The notes under the pieces are model-generated. The model did no database searches, was not told the origin of the DNA, and saw only the letters and a list, made by a program, of their open reading frames with translations. A stretch of 64,000 nucleotides of DNA from CAYRWR01 sp964537555. Lineage in GTDB: Bacteria; Spirochaetota; Brevinematia; Brevinematales; CAYRWR01. The stretch lies in contig CAZIAD010000015.1 of NCBI GenBank assembly GCA_964537555.1, positions 8,473 to 72,472 on the forward strand. The letters are read 5' to 3'. The position numbers and the translations under genes are program-made. Shown here one piece after another: positions 45,167 to 53,707 of the stretch. How positions within the stretch are numbered: the stretch's first letter is position 1; each line of letters starts with the position of its first letter.

Positions 45167-47625
45167 GATTTGCAGATAACCAACAATTAGAGAATTTTTT
45201 AAGACAAAATGCATATTCTGATAGTCAGCCTGATTTTGCGAAAGTGTGGAAAAAGGTACAGTTGACTGGAGGAAAGGAGGTCAAAATGTCAGAGAAAAAA
45301 GGTGGTTTTAAGGTAATTGCGTGGCTCATGAGTTTCATGGTGATCGCGGCTTTAGGCTGGTTTGGATTGACCAAGTTCTCAACTATTCAAAAAATGGAAA
45401 AGATCGACAAGGGTGAAAACATCGTAGTTACCCTGGTCGTGGGGGAAGTAGAAGTCATGAAAGCAGGTACCACTGAGTGGCGGCCTCTTTTTGTGGAAGA
45501 TGTAGTAGCCATGGGTGACAGTGTAAAGACCGGGCAGGACTCATACTGTGAGATACAGATGATAGGCCGCGGTGTGTTCAGACTGGAAGATGAGACTGAA
45601 CTGCAGCTGGCTCACCTGGTCAATGTAGACGGAAATGTGCAGTCTACTATGAAACTGGCCAAGGGAGAGATCGGACTGAAGCCTAAGAAGCTGAAACAGG
45701 GTGAGATCTTCGAAGTAGAGACTGAGACTGCTGTAGCGGCTGTACGTGGTACCAAGTTCAGTGTAAAGTCTGACGGTTCCGGTAATACCAAGATCGCAGT
45801 AGCTGAAGGTAAGGTCGATGTCACTCCTAATATACAGGCTTTTAAAAATGCTGAAGAAAAAGGACTGGTAGACAAACAGGCTGCCGAGATCCTCAAACAG
45901 CAGATGATACAGCCCATTTCTGTTTCTGCCAATGAAGAACTGGCTATGGATAGCAAACAGGTAGAAATGATGGACCAGGCTATAGAGACCGGTATCGAAG
46001 AAGTAGCGAAAGTGGAAGGCCCTATTACCGCTCAGAAAATGGGTGTAGAACCTGAAAAGACGGATACTACAGATGTAGCCCAGTCTGAAGATAAACAGGA
46101 AAATAAAACTGTAGTAGCTGTTCCCAAACTGGAACTGGCTAATAAGATCATGGTACAGGCTGAAAAAGACATGAAAGTCCAGGCCAAGGCTAATGGTGTA
46201 AAAGAGATCGCCATGAGCAATCCTCAGGATCTGGCCCAGTCTATGTCTGTGAAACAGGAGATCTCAGCTGAATCCAAGAAAAAACTAGAATCTCTCACAG
46301 AGGATAAGATCATCACTAAAGCTGATCAGATCGTAAAACTGGTTATCAACTCAGATCCTATGGGAGCAAAAGTCACTATTGATGGAAAGTTAGCCGGAGT
46401 TACTCCTCTGGATAAAGTTTATTCACAGGGAAAAGAGCTGGATATCAGGATCGAGATGGATGGATTTGACTCTTATAGTCAGAAAGTATCACTCAACCGG
46501 CCTGATATGAATATCTCACCCAGACTTAAATCTCTGGAAGACAAGACTGCCAAGGCAGATGAAAAGACAGATGAAGTGAAACAGGATGAGCAGAAGACTG
46601 ACGAAGTCAAGGCTGATGAGCAAAAGACAGAAGTCGTAGAGGCACCTAAGCCGGTATCCGGTGATTTCGAGTGGAAAAAGAACCTGGCATTTGTAGAAGA
46701 TGTGGAAAATCCTGTAGTGTACAGGGGTAAAGTGTATGCCACCAAGGGTAACACCTTATTCATACTGAACATGAACGGCCAGGTAGAGAAGAAGATCGAA
46801 GTAGTTAGTGCTGATGCAAAACTGACCCGTCCTGTAACAGGCTACGGTAATGTTTATGTAGGATCCAGTTCCGGTGGAATGTATGTCTATGATGTTAATG
46901 GTAACCTGTCCTGGAAAAATACCAGTGTAGGTAAGCAGATGTTTGGTGCATCCCCTGCGGTAGCCAAAAACAAAGTGGCAGTACCTTCATTAGGAAATGG
47001 TATTCAGGTATTCTCTACAGATGGGGCTTTATTAAATACTGTATCCGTAAGCAGTTCTGTATATTCATCTCCTTATTTAGGCAATGATGGTAAATTACTG
47101 GTCTACGGTACAGATAGTAAGCAGCTGGTAGGTTACGACCTGGAAAACAACAAGGAACTATGGAGAAAATCTGTAGGTGACCGTGTGTTATTCCCTCTCT
47201 ATGGTAGTGATAAGGTCGTGATTGTCATCCTGAGAAATTCAGGAGAAGTGATAGGCTTTGACCCTGTAACAGGTGAGCAGAAGTGGTCTAAAACTATTTC
47301 CGGCCTGGCAGGAACCAAGATCAACCCTGATTATATCAACGGAATGCTGGTACTGGTTACCGCAGCCCGTGACAAAGTGGTTGTGCTGTGGAATGAGAAC
47401 GGTGGTACGGTGACCTCCAAGAATGTTGAAGGTATCAGCTCCGCACCTTATCTCAGTGGAAACTGGCTCTATATCGGAACCAGCAGCGGAAAGGTTCTGG
47501 GTTACAATTATAACAATGGTAAGAGTTTCAGTTATTCCACCGGTGAAAAAGTCAGTGTACTGGCTGCAGATGACAAGGGTGTGTTTGCTGTCACCAAGTC
47601 AAAGATGACCAAACTGGTTAAATAA
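45163..47625 (+). CDS. FecR/PEGA/PQQ-propeller membrane protein, putative anti-sigma regulator
   Basis: An 820-residue protein. Residues 1-45 are a cytoplasmic head (PDFAKVWKKV) like the sigma-binding end of FecR-type regulators. A membrane helix lies at about 52-70, so the rest is outside. A FecR domain covers about 85-225 (VAAVRGTKFSV, TKIAVAEGKVDV). A long helical Lys/Glu/Gln-rich region is followed by a PEGA domain near 390-450 (INSDPMGAKVTIDGKLAGVTP), a charged repeat linker (KTDEV repeats) and a PQQ-like beta-propeller (about 500-815). The GTG start overlaps the sigma stop. A second in-frame ATG at 45286 with AAAGGAGGT may make a form lacking the head. A terminator follows. Confidence 0.85.
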   Translation: MRFADNQQLENFLRQNAYSDSQPDFAKVWKKVQLTGGKEVKMSEKKGGFKVIAWLMSFMVIAALGWFGLTKFSTIQKMEKIDKGENIVVTLVVGEVEVMKAGTTEWRPLFVEDVVAMGDSVKTGQDSYCEIQMIGRGVFRLEDETELQLAHLVNVDGNVQSTMKLAKGEIGLKPKKLKQGEIFEVETETAVAAVRGTKFSVKSDGSGNTKIAVAEGKVDVTPNIQAFKNAEEKGLVDKQAAEILKQQMIQPISVSANEELAMDSKQVEMMDQAIETGIEEVAKVEGPITAQKMGVEPEKTDTTDVAQSEDKQENKTVVAVPKLELANKIMVQAEKDMKVQAKANGVKEIAMSNPQDLAQSMSVKQEISAESKKKLESLTEDKIITKADQIVKLVINSDPMGAKVTIDGKLAGVTPLDKVYSQGKELDIRIEMDGFDSYSQKVSLNRPDMNISPRLKSLEDKTAKADEKTDEVKQDEQKTDEVKADEQKTEVVEAPKPVSGDFEWKKNLAFVEDVENPVVYRGKVYATKGNTLFILNMNGQVEKKIEVVSADAKLTRPVTGYGNVYVGSSSGGMYVYDVNGNLSWKNTSVGKQMFGASPAVAKNKVAVPSLGNGIQVFSTDGALLNTVSVSSSVYSSPYLGNDGKLLVYGTDSKQLVGYDLENNKELWRKSVGDRVLFPLYGSDKVVIVILRNSGEVIGFDPVTGEQKWSKTISGLAGTKINPDYINGMLVLVTAARDKVVVLWNENGGTVTSKNVEGISSAPYLSGNWLYIGTSSGKVLGYNYNNGKSFSYSTGEKVSVLAADDKGVFAVTKSKMTKLVK
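45273..45288 (+). promoter_or_regulatory. Internal ribosome site and in-frame ATG in the FecR-like gene
   Basis: AAAGGAGGT (45273-45281), a near-perfect anti-SD match, lies five nt before ATG 45286, which is codon 42 of the GTG-initiated frame. It is stronger than the site of the annotated start. Confidence 0.65.
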
Positions 47626-47641
47626 CAAAAAAATGTATCAC

Positions 47642-47669
47642 AAAGCGCCCGTGCAAACGGGCGCTTTTT
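47642..47669 (+). terminator. Rho-independent terminator after the sigma-FecR operon
   Basis: Arms AAAGCGCCCGT (47642-47652) and ACGGGCGCTTT (47657-47667) with a GCAA tetraloop; the run of five T begins inside the right arm. Confidence 0.92.
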
Positions 47670-47675
47670 CATTTA

Positions 47676-47704
47676 TTTCAAAAAAAGTAAAATTCATATA
47701 TAAT
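47676..47704 (+). promoter_or_regulatory. Probable promoter of the TPR-dprA operon
   Basis: TTTCAA (47676-47681), 17 bp, TATAAT (47699-47704). The -10 is consensus, the -35 weak. Confidence 0.4.
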
Positions 47705-47733
47705 GTGATACAATAAATAATGAGGGGAATGGC

Positions 47734-48462
47734 ATGAAAAAATCTTTCGGTATCACCTTGGTCATAGCAGTAGTGGCACTTTTATTAGGCTTTATGATAG
47801 GCCGCTCTTATTGTCCTGTCACCCGGGCTATCAGAAAGGCCCAGAAACTGACGGTTAAGGGAATTGCCGAGAAAAAAGAAGCCATGAAGCTCCTGGATGA
47901 ACAAAAAGCCTTTATCGAACTGGCTCTTAAGAATGTACAGCTGGAAGAGACTCGTAAAGTGATCTCTCTCTCCCTGGGAAAGAAACTGCTGGAACATGAG
48001 ATGTGGATAGAAGCCCTGAAATATCTCAATGAGGCCTACAGTTTGTTACCGGGAGACTATTCTATTAACCAAAGTCTGGCTATTGCCTACTCCAGTATGT
48101 ACCGCCTGGAACAGGACGGGGCCAAAAAAATAGAATATCAGAGAAGTGCCTTCAAACATCTTGAGGCCGCCCTTAAGGTCCGCCCGGACAATGCGGACAG
48201 TCATTATCTAATAGGGATGATGTACTACTATGATGCTCAGATCGATCAGGCATATCAGCATTTTAGCCAGGTGTTAAAAAGATATCCTGATGACGTAAAC
48301 TCACTTCTGGCGGTAGCCCGTATACTCTATGATAAAGGAGATATCGAATCTGCCCGCAAGATATACCTGAAGCTGGAAAATCAGCTGCCTGCCAATCATC
48401 CTAAGGCAAAGCAGATCGAGGAGAACCTGAGAAAAATCAATGAGGGGAGCCTGGATGGATAG
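47734..48462 (+). CDS. Membrane-anchored TPR protein
   Basis: A 242-residue protein with an N-terminal membrane helix (about 6-24, ITLVIAVVALLLGFMIG) and tetratricopeptide repeats in the rest (for example HLEAALKVRPDNADSHYLIG and AYQHFSQVLKRYPDDVNSLLA). TPRs mediate protein binding; the partner is unknown. GAGGGG precedes the ATG. The dprA start overlaps its end by 8 bp. Confidence 0.82.
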   Translation: MKKSFGITLVIAVVALLLGFMIGRSYCPVTRAIRKAQKLTVKGIAEKKEAMKLLDEQKAFIELALKNVQLEETRKVISLSLGKKLLEHEMWIEALKYLNEAYSLLPGDYSINQSLAIAYSSMYRLEQDGAKKIEYQRSAFKHLEAALKVRPDNADSHYLIGMMYYYDAQIDQAYQHFSQVLKRYPDDVNSLLAVARILYDKGDIESARKIYLKLENQLPANHPKAKQIEENLRKINEGSLDG

Positions 48463-49537
48463 ACTGGATTGTTTTATTGCCGCTTCTACTACCGATCTCT
48501 TAGGCCCAGCGCGTATGAAAAAGATCATGCAGAAATGGACGAATATTGAAGAATTTTTTGATTTACCAGTTTCGGAACAGATGCTCACTCTTAAGCTGTC
48601 CGGACTCAAAGCAGAAAGCGCCCTCTCTTCGATGATCAAAAAAGGCCAAAAAGCCCGGGCTATCTGTGAATCCAAACATATTAAGATGATCACAATAGAA
48701 GATGATGCATATCCTCCCATCCTGAAACTGATCCCGGATCCGCCTCCTATGCTCTACCTGTGGGGGGAATTTAATTATTCCATACCCAAACTGGGAGTAG
48801 TAGGAACCCGCCGGGTCAGCCCGGAAGGAGAAAATATAAATACCTATTTTTGCCGTGAGATCTCCTCGTATCAGATCGGTATCGTGAGCGGCCTGGCTCA
48901 GGGACATGATGCTATAGCAGCCAGAGTCACTCTGGATAATGAAGGCTATACCGTGGCAGTACTGGGAACGGGCATAGATGTGGTATATCCCACTGCGAAC
49001 AGCCGTCTTTTTGAGGAGATCAAAGCAAAGGGCTGTCTCCTGTCAGAATACCCTCCCGGAACCCCCGGTAATGCCTGGAGATTCCCTCTGAGAAACCGCA
49101 TCATCAGCGGCCTGTCCCAGGCGGTGCTGGTCATTCAGGCTCCGGCCCGTTCAGGAGCTTTGATCACCGCACAGTATGCAGAAGCCCAGGGTAAAAATAT
49201 TTTTGCCATACCGGGCAATCCGGTGGATGACAGAAATGCAGGTACCAATCTGCTCATTCAAAATGGAGCCCGGGTAGCTCTAAAGCCTGAAGACATTGTG
49301 CAGGATATATTCCAAAAAGTGCCCCGGAGAGTGCAGGGTTCTGACTGGAAAAACCTGCCCGGACTGGAAAAAGAAGAGCAGCTTATTCTGGCAGAGCTGG
49401 GCTCTGAGATGTATATCGATGATCTGCTACAGAAAACCAGTTTTCAGATTGCATCACTGAACACCTTACTCATGAAGCTGGAACTCAAAGGCCTGGTAAA
49501 GCAATTCCCGGGCAGGTATTATATCAGAAATGTATAG
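48455..49537 (+). CDS. dprA: DNA-processing protein DprA
   Basis: A 360-residue protein that loads RecA on incoming single-stranded DNA in natural transformation. The Rossmann fold has LGVVGTRRVSPEG (about 109-121), SGLAQGHDAIAARVTL, VAVLGTGIDVVYP, and FPLRNRIISGL; the last is a family hallmark. A C-terminal winged-helix domain (about 305-355) is present. ATG 48455 has GAGGGGAG five nt upstream; an earlier ATG at 48440 precedes that site. It overlaps both neighbours by 8 bp. No other competence gene is in view. Confidence 0.94.
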   Translation: MDRLDCFIAASTTDLLGPARMKKIMQKWTNIEEFFDLPVSEQMLTLKLSGLKAESALSSMIKKGQKARAICESKHIKMITIEDDAYPPILKLIPDPPPMLYLWGEFNYSIPKLGVVGTRRVSPEGENINTYFCREISSYQIGIVSGLAQGHDAIAARVTLDNEGYTVAVLGTGIDVVYPTANSRLFEEIKAKGCLLSEYPPGTPGNAWRFPLRNRIISGLSQAVLVIQAPARSGALITAQYAEAQGKNIFAIPGNPVDDRNAGTNLLIQNGARVALKPEDIVQDIFQKVPRRVQGSDWKNLPGLEKEEQLILAELGSEMYIDDLLQKTSFQIASLNTLLMKLELKGLVKQFPGRYYIRNV

Positions 49538-50435
49538 CACCCTGATTATCATTTTTCTTATTATTGTATTGATTTTTATAAACATGGGGGATGTATGGCT
49601 TAAGCTCATCTATCCCACCGAAATATGGACTGATGAGGGAGATCTCAGCAGGACTCATCCGGCTAATGAGAAAGCTGTGCTCCTCATTCATGAGTTTTCA
49701 GGCACGCCTGACTCTCTGGCCGGGATGGCGCAATACATTTTTTCTCTGGGCTGGGACATTGTGATTCCTGCTATGCCGGGATCGACAAAAAGTGCTGAAG
49801 TACTGGCAAAAAAACCACCTTCTCTTTATTATCAATGGGTAAATAAAGCTCAGGAAATACTGACAGACATGCACAAAAAATATAAATCCATAGTAATAGT
49901 AGGAGCCTCTCTGGGTGGAAGTATTGCCCTGGAATTAGCATGCAGGACACCTGAGTTTGTCTCAGGAATAGTCACGATGGCCACTCCGCTCAAACTGAGC
50001 GGACGGCATTTCAGGAGGAAGTACCTGAGAAATACTATGCTTCTCTTCTCAGGCCTGTTTTCTCTGTTCACTAAGACTACCCGGACAGGGAGATTGAGTA
50101 CCCAGGCCAGAGACCTCGTTCCTCTGGAGGGGGTGGAAGGAGTGCTGGTCCTGCCGGCAGTGCATAGTCATAAGACAGGGCTGAGGAGACTGAGAGCCCG
50201 TTTAGGGGCAGTCCGGGCGCCTCTTTTAAGCCTGCATGTCCGGACTGACCGTACCGTGGATGTGAAAAATCAGGATCTGATCTGCAGCCTGGTAAGTTCA
50301 GACTGGATTATAAAGAAGAGATGGGAGATGACGGAAGATCATACCCGGCATCATTGTATCTGGTCCCATAAACACATAAAAAAACAAGTGTGGCTTGAGA
50401 CCGGGTTTTTTTTATCGAGGATTATTGAGAGGTAA
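49530..50435 (+). CDS. Alpha/beta hydrolase, membrane-anchored
   Basis: A 301-residue protein with an N-terminal membrane helix (about 3-19) and a carboxylesterase/monoacylglycerol lipase-like fold. LLIHEFSGTPDSL is the oxyanion region (about 51-63), the nucleophile elbow is GASLGGS (about 126-132), an acidic residue lies in LHVRTDRTVDV, and His in TRHHCIW (about 280) may complete the triad. Substrate unknown. It overlaps dprA by 8 bp and ends 2 bp before the phosphatase gene. Confidence 0.82.
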   Translation: MYSTLIIIFLIIVLIFINMGDVWLKLIYPTEIWTDEGDLSRTHPANEKAVLLIHEFSGTPDSLAGMAQYIFSLGWDIVIPAMPGSTKSAEVLAKKPPSLYYQWVNKAQEILTDMHKKYKSIVIVGASLGGSIALELACRTPEFVSGIVTMATPLKLSGRHFRRKYLRNTMLLFSGLFSLFTKTTRTGRLSTQARDLVPLEGVEGVLVLPAVHSHKTGLRRLRARLGAVRAPLLSLHVRTDRTVDVKNQDLICSLVSSDWIIKKRWEMTEDHTRHHCIWSHKHIKKQVWLETGFFLSRIIER

Positions 50436-50437
50436 TT

Positions 50438-52606
50438 ATGACAGCTTCATATATTGCAATGATGGTGGCCGCTGCCTTATTAATAGGTATGGCTATAGAC
50501 ATATTGCTTAATAGCACCACAGTCCTGAATATAGCCTCATCTCTGCTTATCTTCATCATCGCGATCATACTGGGATTACATGGCCTGAGGAGTTACATAT
50601 TATTAACCGGCTTTTATGAATACGCGTCACTGGTATACAAATTACAAAATGGAGCACTATATCTGTTGGCGCCCTCTTTATATTTTTTTATCCGGTATTA
50701 TCCCCGTGGCATGATCTCTGAAAAGGCACAGCCCTTACAGTATATCTATTCTGTATTATTTATAACGATATCTGTGCTCAGTATTCTGGGGCTGGACATC
50801 AGGCTTATTGAGGCATTTCCCCTGCATCTCATCCTTAAAAGAGAGGTAGGAGGCATACTGGTCCGCTATAATGCCTTACATACAGTCTTTCTCTCCCTCT
50901 TAGGGATAGGATTAGCCTGGTGCCTGTTTATCCTGGTCAAAAAATACCGTGCCGCCCGGCTTATTTATCAGAAAAAGCAGATCAGATATCTCTTATTCGG
51001 GATTGGACTGATAGTAGTGGTCACAGGGATGACCAGGATTTTTGAACATCTCCTGGCATCCGTACTGGAAAATATACTTATTGGTGGCATGTCTGTCATG
51101 TTTGCCGCCTTTATCCTCTATAGTGTGACCAGATTCAAGATCATTAATATACGGCAGACCCTTCTGCGGATATCCCGGATCTTCCTGGTGGACCTTCTGA
51201 TGGCAGCTCCAATGGTGACATTGTTTCTCCTCATCAGGACCTGGGTATCCAATCTGTCCATACCCTTGTTTTTCCTGGTACTTACTCCTTCAGTGGTTAT
51301 CCTGTTCCGGGTCTATGATACCCTGCTTAAGCTCAGTTCCCGCTTTATAAATCGTAAGAGAGAGGTAAAAGACCTTACCGAAAAATTACTGGATGAGATC
51401 GGAAATACCCGGTCACTGGAAGAGCTGGCTGCAGTATCTATTGAAGAGATCTTATCCAAACTCAATTCAGAAGGTGCGGAATTCCTGATCTTTAATGACA
51501 AGTCCGAGAATTATGATATCCTGTACTCTTCTTCCGGAGAACAGTACTCTATTCCCGCCTTTGACCCTATTTTCAGGCATCTGGATAAGACCAGGGTAGT
51601 ATATGACCGTGAAGTGTTGTCCCTGGATCCCCGATTCAGCGCAGTAAAGGAAATGGCTCTCAGATATTTTGAGACCTTCCATTGTCAGCTTGTGATCCCT
51701 TTATACATTGAGAACCAGATCTATGCCCTCATCAATCTTAAAGATAAATTTGACAACTCAGCGTATACCCAGTCTGATAAGATCATTTTGAGTAAATTTG
51801 CCAAGGTGGTAGAAGTTATTTTGAATAACCTCATCCTTTCTTTTAAAGAACAGGAAGCTAAACTGACTAATAAGGATCTCAGCCTGGCATCACAGATACA
51901 GGAGTCGATATTTCAAAAAGAGATCCCGCACTTTCCCCAGATGGATGTGTTCGCCTATCAGAAACCAGCCAAATGGGTCAATGGTGATTATTACCTGGTA
52001 GAAAAGGTGGATGATAATAAAATGGGTGTGATCATAGCAGATGTTTCCGGAAAAGGGGTCCCGGCGGCCCTTATTTCTATGGTCATACACTCAGTATCAC
52101 GTTCCCAGGACTTCTCTTCAACGACTACCAATGCCATAGTGTCCAAGATCAATGAAGTGATGACTTCTCATATGTCAGAACACTCCTATACCCGCATCAT
52201 GAGCTTCGCCACTTTGTTTTGTGCCTTTCTGGATCGCAGAAACAAGACCTTGTTTTATACCAATGCTGCCCATTTTCCTATGATCATCCATGACAGGGAT
52301 ACCGATGAGATCGTGGAACTAAAAGCCAATGCCAAGCCTCTGGGAATATTTGCGGATCAGGAGTTTTATACCGAGACTTTTGATCTGGAGCCCAATCAGA
52401 CCCTGGTACTCTATTCAGATGGTATAATCGAGGCTAACAATAACAATAATGAAGAGTTCAGCAAAGAGAAACTGATCGATATCATTATAGATAAAAAAGA
52501 TCTGAGTGCAGAGGCGATCTCTGAAGAGATATTACGGGAAGTGGAAGAGTTTGCTGAAGACCAGGAACAGTTTGATGATATCACCCTCATTATCATTAAG
52601 ATCTGA
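50438..52606 (+). CDS. SpoIIE-type PP2C phosphatase with membrane and GAF domains
   Basis: A 722-residue sensor-type protein. About seven to eight membrane helices cover 1-285, then a coiled coil, a GAF-like domain (about 310-470, VIPLYIENQIYALINLKD), and a C-terminal PP2C/SpoIIE serine phosphatase domain from about 480. The latter shows LASQIQESIFQKEIP, GVIIADVSGKGVPAALISM with the metal Asp, and NQTLVLYSDGIIEANN. Such proteins dephosphorylate STAS-domain anti-anti-sigma factors. A STAS-like protein is at 40078-40449 but not linked. GAGG precedes the ATG. Confidence 0.9.
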   Translation: MTASYIAMMVAAALLIGMAIDILLNSTTVLNIASSLLIFIIAIILGLHGLRSYILLTGFYEYASLVYKLQNGALYLLAPSLYFFIRYYPRGMISEKAQPLQYIYSVLFITISVLSILGLDIRLIEAFPLHLILKREVGGILVRYNALHTVFLSLLGIGLAWCLFILVKKYRAARLIYQKKQIRYLLFGIGLIVVVTGMTRIFEHLLASVLENILIGGMSVMFAAFILYSVTRFKIINIRQTLLRISRIFLVDLLMAAPMVTLFLLIRTWVSNLSIPLFFLVLTPSVVILFRVYDTLLKLSSRFINRKREVKDLTEKLLDEIGNTRSLEELAAVSIEEILSKLNSEGAEFLIFNDKSENYDILYSSSGEQYSIPAFDPIFRHLDKTRVVYDREVLSLDPRFSAVKEMALRYFETFHCQLVIPLYIENQIYALINLKDKFDNSAYTQSDKIILSKFAKVVEVILNNLILSFKEQEAKLTNKDLSLASQIQESIFQKEIPHFPQMDVFAYQKPAKWVNGDYYLVEKVDDNKMGVIIADVSGKGVPAALISMVIHSVSRSQDFSSTTTNAIVSKINEVMTSHMSEHSYTRIMSFATLFCAFLDRRNKTLFYTNAAHFPMIIHDRDTDEIVELKANAKPLGIFADQEFYTETFDLEPNQTLVLYSDGIIEANNNNNEEFSKEKLIDIIIDKKDLSAEAISEEILREVEEFAEDQEQFDDITLIIIKI

Positions 52607-52608
52607 TC

Positions 52609-53259
52609 ATGTATGATGAAAATGCGGTCCGGGATATTCAGACACTTTATCAAACTATAAAAGGCGAAATCAGTGCTGCTGCCCGTGGATTTTTAGAGCT
52701 CAGGCAAAAGGCCGACCTTAATGCCCTTTTCAAAGAGCTGGCCTTTTGCCTGTTTACTCCTCAGAGTAATGCTCATGCCTGCTGGCGTGCAATAGAGGCT
52801 TTGGATAAAAACGGCCTGTTATGGACTGGAGAGGACTGGGAGTTTTACTCCTGGATGCCCGGTGTAAGATTTCATAAGACCAAGGCTCGCCGGGTGACCG
52901 AGGCCCGGCAGGCTATTCTGCTCGATAAGAGTTTTGATCTGTACCAATGCCTCAGGCTGCCTGAGGAACAGGAACGCAGAAAGACTTTATACCAGAATAT
53001 TAAAGGCCTGGGCTGGAAGGAATGCAGTCACTTTCTCCGGAATACCGGTGCCATGGTGGATCTGGCCATACTGGATCGTCATATACTGCGGAACATGGTG
53101 GCCTTAGGTATCATAAGCCATATTCCCTCCAGCCTGAGTGAGAAGAACTATCTGGTCCTGGAGTCTAAGCTCCAGGAGTTCTCACAAAAAATAGGTATAC
53201 CCATGCACCATCTGGACATGCTGTTCTGGTATAAAAGCCAGGGAGAGCTATTTAAATAG
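52609..53259 (+). CDS. ogg: 8-oxoguanine DNA glycosylase/AP lyase, Ogg2-type
   Basis: A 216-residue helix-hairpin-helix glycosylase of the compact Ogg2 type. The HhH is NIKGLGWKECSHFLRNTG (about 125-142) with the catalytic Lys in GWKE, and the catalytic Asp lies in DLAILDRHILR (about 147-157). It removes 8-oxoguanine and cleaves the abasic site. It begins 2 bp after the phosphatase stop. Its placement before the rubredoxin/flavodiiron block fits an oxidative-damage theme, though those genes have their own promoter. Confidence 0.87.
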   Translation: MYDENAVRDIQTLYQTIKGEISAAARGFLELRQKADLNALFKELAFCLFTPQSNAHACWRAIEALDKNGLLWTGEDWEFYSWMPGVRFHKTKARRVTEARQAILLDKSFDLYQCLRLPEEQERRKTLYQNIKGLGWKECSHFLRNTGAMVDLAILDRHILRNMVALGIISHIPSSLSEKNYLVLESKLQEFSQKIGIPMHHLDMLFWYKSQGELFK

Positions 53260-53275
53260 TAAAATGCTGGGAAAA

Positions 53276-53304
53276 TTGACTTATTGGTGGCTAATGACTA
53301 AAAT
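53276..53304 (+). promoter_or_regulatory. Promoter of the rubredoxin-flavodiiron operon
   Basis: TTGACT (53276-53281), 17 bp, TAAAAT (53299-53304). Confidence 0.65.
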
Positions 53305-53355
53305 ATAGCTGGTATTTTTGTGGGATTAAGAATATCATTCATCAAGGAGATAAAT

Positions 53356-53517
53356 ATGACAAAATATTTGTGTGAAGTATGTGGATGGATCTATGACCCT
53401 GAATTAGGCGACGAAGAGGGCGGAGTAGCCCCAGGAACCAAATTTGAAGATATTCCTGAAGACTGGGTGTGCCCGGTTTGCGGTGCTGACAAGAGCTCTT
53501 TCAGCGTCGTAGAATAG
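53356..53517 (+). CDS. Rubredoxin 1
   Basis: A 53-residue rubredoxin. The iron is held by C6, C9, C39 and C42 (CEVCG and CPVCG), with the usual WIYDP and EDWVCP segments. ATG 53356 follows AAGGAGA; a longer frame from 53320 lacks a ribosome site. It probably passes electrons to the flavodiiron protein encoded 190 bp downstream. Confidence 0.95.
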   Translation: MTKYLCEVCGWIYDPELGDEEGGVAPGTKFEDIPEDWVCPVCGADKSSFSVVE

Positions 53518-53533
53518 TATAAAATAGAATTAT

Positions 53534-53695
53534 ATGAAAAAATATCAGTGTGATTTGTGCGGCTGGATTTATGACCCTGAGATCGGTGATCCGGAGGGAG
53601 GTATCCCTGAGGGCACTGATTTTGCAAGTATCCCGGATGACTGGGTATGCCCGGTGTGTTCCGCGGGAAAAGAGTCATTTTCAGTACTGGATTAA
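53534..53695 (+). CDS. Rubredoxin 2
   Basis: A second 53-residue rubredoxin (C6, C9, C39, C42), a tandem duplicate 16 bp after the first. The second knuckle reads CPVCSAGK: the Gly that normally follows Cys42 is Ser here, which may change the N-H...S hydrogen bonding and redox potential. No Shine-Dalgarno sequence is visible before its ATG, so it may be translated at low level or by coupling. Confidence 0.92.
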   Translation: MKKYQCDLCGWIYDPEIGDPEGGIPEGTDFASIPDDWVCPVCSAGKESFSVLD

Positions 53696-53707
53696 TAGGA
53701 GAGTTAA

